A stretch of DNA of 43,338 nt. Source: an uncultured Bacteroidales bacterium (GTDB taxonomy: Bacteria; Bacteroidota; Bacteroidia; Bacteroidales; Bacteroidaceae). The notes under the pieces were generated by a model that saw nothing but the letters and a program-made list of their open reading frames with translations, was not told the DNA's origin and did no database searches. The stretch is from positions 1 through 43,338 of the forward strand of contig CACYCZ010000071.1 in assembly GCA_902773055.1 (NCBI GenBank), given 5' to 3'. Below, in pieces: positions 1 to 6,050 of the stretch. Within the stretch, counting starts at the first letter, position 1; each line of letters begins with the position of its first letter. Made by a program: the position numbers and the translations under genes.

Positions 1-14
1 AATGACCTCTTCTG

Positions 15-87
15 TGATCCGCTTGGGGCTCGAACCCAAGACCCCAACATTAAAAGTGTTGTGCTCTACCAGCTGAGCTAGCGGATC
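15..87 (-). tRNA. tRNA-Lys (anticodon UUU)
   Basis: Read on the minus strand, 87 to 16 folds into a complete cloverleaf. The 7-bp acceptor stem pairs GATCCGC with GCGGATC. The D arm has GCTC/GAGC, the anticodon stem CAACA/TGTTG encloses the loop CTTTTAA (anticodon TTT), and the T arm is TTGGG/CCCAA around TTCGAGC. Base 15 gives an A discriminator. CCA is not encoded. It decodes AAA/AAG lysine codons. It lies downstream of the permease gene on the same strand, but a promoter box just upstream suggests its own transcription start. Confidence 0.97.
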
Positions 88-109
88 GCCAATTTTCCTT
101 TAGCGGGTA

Positions 110-117
110 CAAAAGTA
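110..117 (-). promoter_or_regulatory. Putative -7 box (TACTTTTG) for tRNA-Lys
   Basis: The plus strand reads CAAAAGTA, which is TACTTTTG on the minus strand and fits the Bacteroidota -7 consensus TAnnTTTG. It lies 22 nt upstream of the first tRNA base, a suitable distance for a short 5' leader. I did not see a convincing -33 TTTG partner. Confidence 0.5.
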
Positions 118-148
118 CTGCTTTTGATTGTAATGACCAAAATATTTT

Positions 149-1255
149 TCAATCTTTTTTCTCTTCTGTTGGTGGAGGAAGGACTTCCTTTACTATGTAA
201 CGCTTATAGTATGAAATAATTAACGTGGTCATCGGCAGGGCTATAATCATGCCGATAATACCCAGAAGGTATCCCCATACCGACAACGACAGGAGGATGA
301 GGAAGGGAGGCAGCGACATGGCCTTACCCATAATCTTGGGGGTGAGCACCATATCCTGGATAGCCTGAACGACAAGAAAGACAGCAAGCGCCGATATCAG
401 GATGAGCCAGAAGTTCTGCCCTGTATCGGCAGCTTTCATCAGACTCAGCAGGAGCACGGGTATCAGGCCCAGTGCGTGGAGGTAGGGTATGAGACTCATC
501 AGGCCGATGGTGATACCCAGAGGTATAGCCAGCGGGAAGCCTATAATGAGGAATCCTATGCAGAACAGTATGCCTACACACAGGCTGATCAGGGCCTGTC
601 CACGGAAATAGCTGTTCATGCCTCTGCTCAGGTCTTCAAGCAGGGTGGCGACAAAGCTACGCTGCTTGCCGGGTATGGCATGAAGGAAACCGTTGTAGAG
701 TTTCTCGTAGTCCACCAGGATGAAGAAGAAGTACAGCAAACCTACGAGAGAGCCTACAATAGTGATGACGATAGAGGCTGTCTGATAGACAATGTTCCAC
801 ACCTTGGGGGCCACTTCCTTGACAGCATTGATAATGTTTTCCTGATTCAGGTATTGGTCCAGCCTGAGTGTCCTGGCATGCTGCTCCACGAAGCGCTGCA
901 CCTGCTGGGGAATACTCTTGTTGCCGGAAACGCCGTTATGGACAAAGCGCTCCACGGCATCCTTGAACTGGCTGACCTCATGATTGACCGAGGGCATACT
1001 GACAGCTATCAACCCATATATAATGCCTGTAAGCAGTATGAGGGTGACGATGATAGCCAGAATGCGGTAGTGCAGGTGGAGCCTGTTCTGGAAGAACTTG
1101 ACGAGGGGAAACAACAGGTAGGCCAGGAACCATGCCACGAAGAAGGGTATGAGGACCTTACTGAGATAGCTCACTGCGATGATGCCCAGTAACATGCCCA
1201 GGAGGACGAGGAGTCCGCGGACAAAACGGTCAAATGTGATTTCTTTTTCAAACAT
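149..1255 (-). CDS. AI-2E/PerM family transporter (inner-membrane permease)
   Basis: This 368-residue protein has the layout of the AI-2E transporter family (PF01594, with YdiK, PerM and TqsA). An N-terminal pair of membrane segments (about residues 13-60) is followed by a third near 60-85. A soluble, charged stretch spans about 90-150 (VSQFKDAVERF onward). A C-terminal hydrophobic block from about 155 to 350 includes the family-typical PLAIPLGITIGLMSLIPYLH segment and a late VVQAIQDMVLTPKIMGKAMSLPP stretch, quoted here only in part. The C-terminus is short and charged (EEKKD). Family members export small molecules or ions, and the substrate cannot be told from sequence. It lies 53 bp downstream of a small secreted protein gene on the same strand and may share its promoter. 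Confidence 0.88.
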   Translation of the reverse strand: MFEKEITFDRFVRGLLVLLGMLLGIIAVSYLSKVLIPFFVAWFLAYLLFPLVKFFQNRLHLHYRILAIIVTLILLTGIIYGLIAVSMPSVNHEVSQFKDAVERFVHNGVSGNKSIPQQVQRFVEQHARTLRLDQYLNQENIINAVKEVAPKVWNIVYQTASIVITIVGSLVGLLYFFFILVDYEKLYNGFLHAIPGKQRSFVATLLEDLSRGMNSYFRGQALISLCVGILFCIGFLIIGFPLAIPLGITIGLMSLIPYLHALGLIPVLLLSLMKAADTGQNFWLILISALAVFLVVQAIQDMVLTPKIMGKAMSLPPFLILLSLSVWGYLLGIIGMIIALPMTTLIISYYKRYIVKEVLPPPTEEKKD

Positions 1256-1308
1256 TGCTTACATTAATTAATAGGGTCTGTTTTTTTTACTACTGAGAAA
1301 AACGGATT

Positions 1309-1857
1309 CTAAAGAGCCCCGCCTTTCATTCCTGCCAGCCTGTCCTGATACTTGTTCCGGAGGTCGGGGAGGAAAACGCTCAAGGCATCATACATCTCGC
1401 TGATGGTTTCATATTTTCTCCTGGCTGTCTTGTAATCATGATTTTTCTCTGCCCTCCGGCCCTCCTTGGCCAGTTGCTTGAAATAGCGGTGGCAGGACTT
1501 GGTCATTTTCTTCTTGAGTTTCCGGCCTGCCTTGTCTATCTTCTTTGAATTACGGGTCTTCAGGGTCTTGACAAATTTTTCGACAGTCCGCGACAGGCTC
1601 CTGTCGTCTTTCAGATTACCATAGAACTTTGTCAGCGACAAGAGCTTACCTATATTGAGACGGCCTATGTCCAGTCCCTCCAGCCAATCGCCCAGATGCA
1701 GGTCACCCAGACCCAGGGCACTGACTTCGGGCACATCACGCAACTGCACGACTTCGGCGATGTCGGGCTTCATGCCGGGCTGATTTCTCTTGAACCGGGC
1801 TGATGCAGGCAGCACCAGGATGACGAGCAACAGGATGAGACACTTTCGCATAATCAT
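1309..1857 (-). CDS. Small secreted lysine-rich protein, function unknown
   Basis: I do not recognise a family. The 182-residue product starts with a clear signal peptide (MIMRKCLILLLVILVLPASA) whose cleavage would fall after about residue 20. The mature part is basic. A middle segment carries a repeated L-x-(I/L)-G pattern (LGLGDLHLGDWLEGLDIG, then IGRLNIGKLLSL). The second half is rich in Lys and Arg (KIDKAGRKLKKKMTK) and probably helical, ending in a segment resembling a TPR-like helix pair (RRAEKNHDYKTARRKYETI). Starts at 1857 (MIM) or 1851 (MRK) are both possible. A TAnnTTTG box lies 17 nt upstream. The product is probably periplasmic or surface-located. It lies upstream of the permease gene and may be its operon partner, which is inference from spacing only. 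Confidence 0.68.
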   Translation of the reverse strand: MIMRKCLILLLVILVLPASARFKRNQPGMKPDIAEVVQLRDVPEVSALGLGDLHLGDWLEGLDIGRLNIGKLLSLTKFYGNLKDDRSLSRTVEKFVKTLKTRNSKKIDKAGRKLKKKMTKSCHRYFKQLAKEGRRAEKNHDYKTARRKYETISEMYDALSVFLPDLRNKYQDRLAGMKGGAL

Positions 1858-1873
1858 GTTTCTTTTTGAATTA

Positions 1874-1881
1874 CAAAGATA
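1874..1881 (-). promoter_or_regulatory. Putative -7 box (TATCTTTG) for the 1309-1857 gene
   Basis: The plus strand reads CAAAGATA, which is TATCTTTG on the minus strand and fits TAnnTTTG. Its distance to the start codon at 1857 gives a leader of roughly 10 nt. The surrounding sequence is AT-rich. Confidence 0.55.
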
Positions 1882-2017
1882 GAATTATTATTTTTCAATT
1901 GACACGCCCCCGGGAGGTTTTCTTACGGAAGATGGTTATTTTTAACTTTGCTTCAGTGTCAGGTGACCTGTTTTTTTCATCCCACACATCATTCAGGCCT
2001 CCCCGCGACAGAAAGCC

Positions 2018-2143
2018 TTCGGTATGGCGTGACAATCTATGTTTACCGATGCTGAACATACATTCACCGATGCGAAACATACGTTCAGCGTCGGTGAACG
2101 TATGTTTCACAACGGTGAACATAGAATTTCCGCCCATACCGCC
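2018..2143. repeat. Tandem array of 21-bp palindromic units (locus 1)
   Basis: Four contiguous 21-bp units occupy 2039-2059, 2060-2080, 2081-2101 and 2102-2122. Each is an imperfect palindrome with 9-bp arms close to ATGTTCACC and GGTGAACAT around 3 central bases. There are no spacers. The flanks are themselves imperfect inverted repeats (GGTATGGCG at 2021 and CGCCCATACC at about 2132), so the whole block could also fold as one long hairpin. Because 21 is a multiple of 3, several reading frames stay open through it and read as a heptad-like peptide, but I do not regard this as coding. The array lies in the 398-bp divergent gap between the secreted-protein gene and rsmI. Apart from the promoter boxes, I see nothing else in that gap. 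A second array lies at 22448-22531. Confidence 0.85.
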
Positions 2144-2240
2144 CCATTTTCATCGGCAAGACAGAGAAAAAAAATAAGGGTACCCACTGAAAGAAGAATG
2201 AAATATACGACTGAAATTCCGGCAGGTCAACAATTATTAG

Positions 2241-2248
2241 TACCTTTG
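2241..2248 (+). promoter_or_regulatory. Putative -7 box (TACCTTTG) for the rsmI run
   Basis: TACCTTTG matches TAnnTTTG exactly. Only 7 nt separate it from the rsmI ATG at 2256, so the transcript would be nearly leaderless. No clear -33 TTTG is visible. Confidence 0.55.
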
Positions 2249-2255
2249 TAGAATT

Positions 2256-2921
2256 ATGCTGTATATTGTACCCACACCGGTCGGAAACCTGGAAGACATG
2301 ACACTCAGGGCTCTCAGGATACTGAAGGAGGCCGACTTGATTCTGGCTGAAGACACGCGTACATCACGTGTGCTCCTCAAGCATTATGACATTGAGAACA
2401 GGCTGGAATCGTATCACAAATATAACGAACACGGCAAGCTGGACAGCATCGCCCGTCGGTTGCAGGAGGGCGAGACCATTGCGCTCATCAGTGATGCCGG
2501 GACACCGGGAATCAGCGACCCAGGATTCCTGATAGTCAGGGAATGCGCACGTCTGGGTATCAACGTGCAATGCCTGCCGGGAGCAACGGCAGCGATACCG
2601 GCTCTGGTAGCATCGGGGATACCCTGCGACAAATTTGTGTTTGAAGGATTCCTGCCTCAGAAAAAAGGGAGGGCATCGCGTATCGCAGCCCTGGCCGAGG
2701 AGACACGCACCATAGTGCTCTATGAGTCACCCTACAGGGTATTGAAAACCCTGAAACAGTTTGCCGAGGTTGCCGGATATGACCGCCCGACAGCCGTATG
2801 CAGGGAGATTTCCAAGGTACACGAAGAAACCATACGCGGCACCCTGGCAGAGGTCATCAACCATTTTGAAGCCCACGATCCGCGAGGAGAATTCGTCATC
2901 ATCATTGCCGGCAAAGAATAA
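2256..2921 (+). CDS. rsmI: 16S rRNA (cytidine(1402)-2'-O)-methyltransferase RsmI
   Basis: RsmI 2'-O-methylates C1402 in the decoding centre of 16S rRNA using S-adenosylmethionine. The 221-residue protein opens with the diagnostic MLYIVPTPVGNLEDMTLRAL, followed by DLILAEDTRTSRVLL (about residues 31-45), the ALISDAGTPGISDPG loop (about 74-88) and LPGATAAIPALVASG (about 109-123). These are the tetrapyrrole-methylase-fold motifs that form the cofactor and RNA sites. The length is slightly short of E. coli RsmI (286 residues) because the C-terminal extension is missing, which is common in Bacteroidota. It is the first gene of a same-strand run reaching 10632, in which the intergenic gaps never exceed about 31 bp. 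Confidence 0.95.
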   Translation: MLYIVPTPVGNLEDMTLRALRILKEADLILAEDTRTSRVLLKHYDIENRLESYHKYNEHGKLDSIARRLQEGETIALISDAGTPGISDPGFLIVRECARLGINVQCLPGATAAIPALVASGIPCDKFVFEGFLPQKKGRASRIAALAEETRTIVLYESPYRVLKTLKQFAEVAGYDRPTAVCREISKVHEETIRGTLAEVINHFEAHDPRGEFVIIIAGKE

Positions 2922-2950
2922 AAAAACAACAAAAACAAATACATAAAATC

Positions 2951-3802
2951 ATGAAAAAAATACTGTTGCCATTGATATGCATTTGTATGCTGACCGCATG
3001 TTCAGAAGAATCCAAACGTCAGGAAACTCGCGCCGAAGCCTTGCGCGACTCGCTGATGCAAGTTATCAACCAGAAAGATGCCGAGTTGAATGACATCATG
3101 GGAACATTCAACGACATACAGGAAGGTTTCCGGGAAATCAATCTGGCACAAGGCAGGGTCAACCTGAACGGACCCGGTTCAGAAAAAATGGCCAAGGAAA
3201 ACATCATGGAGAACATTTCGTTCATCCAACGTACTATGCAGTTGAACAGGGAGCGCATTGTCCGCCTGCAACAACAGTTGAAGACCAGCACGATCAATGC
3301 CGACAAACTGCAGACAGCCATCAACGAGCTGAAACGCCAGATGGAAGAAAAAGAACAGCAGATACAAGCCCTGGAATCCAAACTGAAAGAGAAAGATGTC
3401 AAAATTGAAGAACAGGACAGACAGATTTCTGACCTGAACACCAACGTTGCCTCCCTGACAGCCGCCAACGAGCAGAAGACACAGACGGTAAACCGTCAGG
3501 ACAGACAATTGCATGAAGCATGGTATGTCTTCGGCACCAAGAAGGAACTGAAGGAGCAAGGCATCGTAAAAAGCAGCCAGGTACTGAAAAACTCGGATTT
3601 CAACAAGGACTATTTCACAAAAATTGACACCCGTGTAGTAAAGTCCATCAAACTCTATTCCAAGAGTGCCTCACTGCTGACATCCCACCCCGCAGGTTCA
3701 TATAGCCTTGAAACCGATGTCCAGAAGCAATATACCCTGTATATCCACAATCCCGAAAAATTCTGGAGCGTCAGCAAATATTTAGTCATTCAAGTCAAAT
3801 AA
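2951..3802 (+). CDS. Coiled-coil lipoprotein, Cbp1-like (possible collagen-binding adhesin family)
   Basis: This 283-residue protein has a lipoprotein signal with lipobox LTAC (Cys17), so it should be lipid-anchored in the outer or inner membrane. Residues from about 25 to 185 are a long coiled coil (for example QLKTSTINADKLQTAINEL, then KEQQIQALESKLKEKDVKIE) rich in Gln, Glu and Lys. The C-terminal domain from about residue 190 (WYVFGTKKELKEQGIVKSS) to the end is probably globular and beta-rich. From memory, this arrangement is shared by many Bacteroides and Parabacteroides lipoproteins annotated after the B. fragilis Cbp1 collagen-binding protein. I hold that name loosely, because coiled coils attract false matches. 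The gene lies 29 bp after rsmI and 14 bp before another exported protein. Confidence 0.7.
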   Translation: MKKILLPLICICMLTACSEESKRQETRAEALRDSLMQVINQKDAELNDIMGTFNDIQEGFREINLAQGRVNLNGPGSEKMAKENIMENISFIQRTMQLNRERIVRLQQQLKTSTINADKLQTAINELKRQMEEKEQQIQALESKLKEKDVKIEEQDRQISDLNTNVASLTAANEQKTQTVNRQDRQLHEAWYVFGTKKELKEQGIVKSSQVLKNSDFNKDYFTKIDTRVVKSIKLYSKSASLLTSHPAGSYSLETDVQKQYTLYIHNPEKFWSVSKYLVIQVK

Positions 3803-3816
3803 TAAAAAAAATAAAT

Positions 3817-4767
3817 ATGAAAAAGATTCATCTGCTATGCATGCTGCTGGCCGTACCGGCCTTACTCACTGCCCAAACAAATGTAGAAGTAAAGTATGAA
3901 GGAAAGCCTTTGGGCAAGACCAACAGCGTGAAAGTAACCTTCATAGAGAAAATGCCCAGGGAATACGATGCCCCTTTCCAAGGTATGGACATCTACAAGA
4001 ATTACATGCTGAGCCTGCAGCACTTCGGCATGGCCAATGTTTATAAAATCAACGGGAAGAAGATAAAAAAGAAAGGTCAGTTCAAACTGGGCTCTTTCAA
4101 TGACCGGAAGACACCCAAGGATTTCAATCATGCCAATGTAGCCAGCTTCAGCCGTCAATTTTTGAACAAGGGCGACAAACTGCCCCTGCTCTATGTAACA
4201 CGCTGCAACGGCGTGACCTACTGCAAGGGTATGCAACAAGTCCTCTTTGTCGAGCATGTAGACCCCGTGAACATGAAATCTGAATGGATACAGACCATCG
4301 GGTATGACGACAGTTTCCTGAGCACCAGACATACCACGCAGTGGTGTGTCGACACAGAAAACAACATGCTGTATGGACTGGGCAACAGCAAGGAAAATCC
4401 CAACCGTCACTTCATCATAAAGTTCAAGATGCCGGAATATCGTGGTCCGCAGGACAGCATCGTACTGCTCAAGGAATCGGATGTCCTTGAACGCTATTTC
4501 ATAGAAGACTACTACAAGCGTCCCGACTGGCAGCCCCTTATACAGGGAATGTATATCCGCGACAACCTGCTCTATCTGCCCTGGGGATCAGGCCGGTCTA
4601 CGAACCCGTCGGTCATCTATGTCTGGGATTTGAAGAACCGCTGCATGCAGAATGCCATCAACGTACAGAATGAAATCCCCCATGAACTGGAGGACGGTTC
4701 TTTCTACGGTAAGAAAATCCTTATCGTACAGGCATCAAGCGGACATGTATACAAGATTGACCTTTAA
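3817..4767 (+). CDS. Secreted protein of unknown function, probable beta-propeller
   Basis: The 316-residue product has a Sec signal peptide (MKKIHLLCMLLAVPALLTAQ, cleavage after about residue 20). The rest resembles a beta-propeller. Short hydrophobic strands recur with turn motifs such as GMDIYKNYMLSLQHFG (about 55-70), LPLLYVTRCNG, TENNMLYGLGNS, GMYIRDNLLYLPWGSG and ASSGHVYKIDL at the very C-terminus, where a terminal strand often closes a propeller. I cannot assign an enzyme or binding function. A helveticin-J-like or TolB-like propeller is a possibility from pattern only. The gene is wedged between the lipoprotein gene and hflX, and its stop codon overlaps the hflX start by one base (TAATG), suggesting co-translation. 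Confidence 0.65.
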   Translation: MKKIHLLCMLLAVPALLTAQTNVEVKYEGKPLGKTNSVKVTFIEKMPREYDAPFQGMDIYKNYMLSLQHFGMANVYKINGKKIKKKGQFKLGSFNDRKTPKDFNHANVASFSRQFLNKGDKLPLLYVTRCNGVTYCKGMQQVLFVEHVDPVNMKSEWIQTIGYDDSFLSTRHTTQWCVDTENNMLYGLGNSKENPNRHFIIKFKMPEYRGPQDSIVLLKESDVLERYFIEDYYKRPDWQPLIQGMYIRDNLLYLPWGSGRSTNPSVIYVWDLKNRCMQNAINVQNEIPHELEDGSFYGKKILIVQASSGHVYKIDL

Positions 4768-6032
4768 TGAAAGAATTCGTAATTTCTGAAGCCAAGGCAG
4801 AGACTGCGGTACTGGTGGGACTGATTACCCAGGAGCAGGACGAAACCAAGACCAAAGAGTATCTGGACGAGCTGGAATTTCTGGCAGACACAGCCGGGGC
4901 CGTGACGGTGAAAAGATTCACCCAAAAGGTAGGCGGCCCCAACCAGACCACCTATGTCGGCAAAGGCAAACTGGAAGAAATAAAGGCTTACATTCAGGCA
5001 GAAGAAGATGCTGAGCGCGAAGTCGGCATGGTCATTTTTGACGATGAACTTTCTGCCAAGCAGATACGCAACATCGAAGCTGAACTGAAAGTGAAGATTC
5101 TGGACCGGACCACACTGATACTGGACATCTTCGCCATGCGCGCCCAGACGGCCAATGCCAAGACACAGGTAGAACTGGCACAATACAGATATATGCTGCC
5201 ACGCCTGCAACGCCTGTGGACCCACCTGGAGCGCCAGGGAGGCGGTTCAGGCTCAGGCGGCGGAAAAGGCAGCGTAGGACTGAGAGGTCCGGGTGAGACA
5301 CAACTGGAAATGGACCGCCGTATCATCCTGCACCGCATTACCTTGCTCAAACAACGCCTGGTGGAAATAGACAAACAGAAAACCACACAACGGCAAAACA
5401 GAGGGCGGCTGATTCGCGTGGCACTGGTCGGATATACCAACGTAGGCAAATCAACACTGATGAACCTCATGGCCAAAAGTGAAGTCTTTGCCGAAAACAA
5501 GCTGTTTGCCACTCTTGACACAACCGTCAGAAAAGTCACGATAGAAAACCTGCCGTTCCTGCTGAGCGACACCGTAGGTTTTATCCGCAAGCTCCCTACC
5601 GATTTGGTTGATTCTTTCAAGAGCACACTCGACGAGGTACGCGAAGCAGACCTCCTGCTGCATATCGTAGACATCTCCCACCCTGACTTTGAAGAACAGC
5701 TGCAGGTCGTAGAGAAAACCCTTGCCGATATCGGTGCGGGAGGAAAACCGGGCATCATTGTATTCAACAAGGTCGATGCCTATACATATATTAAAAAGGA
5801 TGAGAATGACCTGACACAGCGTACTAAAGAAAACTGGACGCTGGAAGAACTGCAGGAAACATGGATGGCACGTCTGGGCAATGACTGCATCTTCATTTCT
5901 GCAAAAGAAAGAATCAACATAGACCAGTTGAGAAAGACATTATACGACCGCGTGCGCCAACTGCACGTGCAGAAATATCCATACAATGACTTCCTGTATG
6001 ACACCTATTCGGAAGACGGAAATAAGGAATAA
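4767..6032 (+). CDS. hflX: Ribosome-associated GTPase HflX
   Basis: HflX binds the 50S subunit and splits stalled or hibernating ribosomes during stress. The 421-residue protein shows the family's N-terminal domain (VGGPNQTTYVGKGKLEEIKA, about residues 49-70) and the glycine-rich linker GGGSGSGGGKGSVGLRGPGE. The LRGPGETQLEMDRR signature follows at about 171-184. The G domain has G1 GYTNVGKST near 221, G2/G3 residues in ATLDTTVR and LSDTVGFIRKLP, and G4 NKVD near 333. The start codon overlaps the preceding stop by one base. The C-terminal subdomain is short, ending in charged residues. Length and motifs match functional HflX. Confidence 0.96.
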   Translation: MKEFVISEAKAETAVLVGLITQEQDETKTKEYLDELEFLADTAGAVTVKRFTQKVGGPNQTTYVGKGKLEEIKAYIQAEEDAEREVGMVIFDDELSAKQIRNIEAELKVKILDRTTLILDIFAMRAQTANAKTQVELAQYRYMLPRLQRLWTHLERQGGGSGSGGGKGSVGLRGPGETQLEMDRRIILHRITLLKQRLVEIDKQKTTQRQNRGRLIRVALVGYTNVGKSTLMNLMAKSEVFAENKLFATLDTTVRKVTIENLPFLLSDTVGFIRKLPTDLVDSFKSTLDEVREADLLLHIVDISHPDFEEQLQVVEKTLADIGAGGKPGIIVFNKVDAYTYIKKDENDLTQRTKENWTLEELQETWMARLGNDCIFISAKERINIDQLRKTLYDRVRQLHVQKYPYNDFLYDTYSEDGNKE

Positions 6033-6050
6033 CTCTTAACAGACAGAACA

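Noticed and set aside
1943-1950. Plus-strand TAACTTTG as a promoter for transcription through array 1
   Set aside because: It matches TAnnTTTG, but there is no -33 partner and no gene directly after it. rsmI has a closer box at 2241-2248. An RNA from here cannot be excluded.
2039-2122. CRISPR array
   Set aside because: The units are contiguous, with no unique spacers, are only 21 bp and palindromic, and there are no cas genes in the window.
2039-2122. parS (ParB-binding) site
   Set aside because: The half-site TGTTTCAC does occur at 2103-2110 and the arms resemble parS. However, the centre has extra bases compared with the 16-bp parS consensus, the units are in tandem, and no parAB genes are nearby.
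1895-2251. Overlapping open frames on both strands with a heptad-like peptide repeat (MFTDAEHTFTDAKH and similar)
   Set aside because: They arise because the 21-bp palindromic DNA repeat has a period divisible by three and so keeps frames open on both strands. None has family resemblance or a plausible context.
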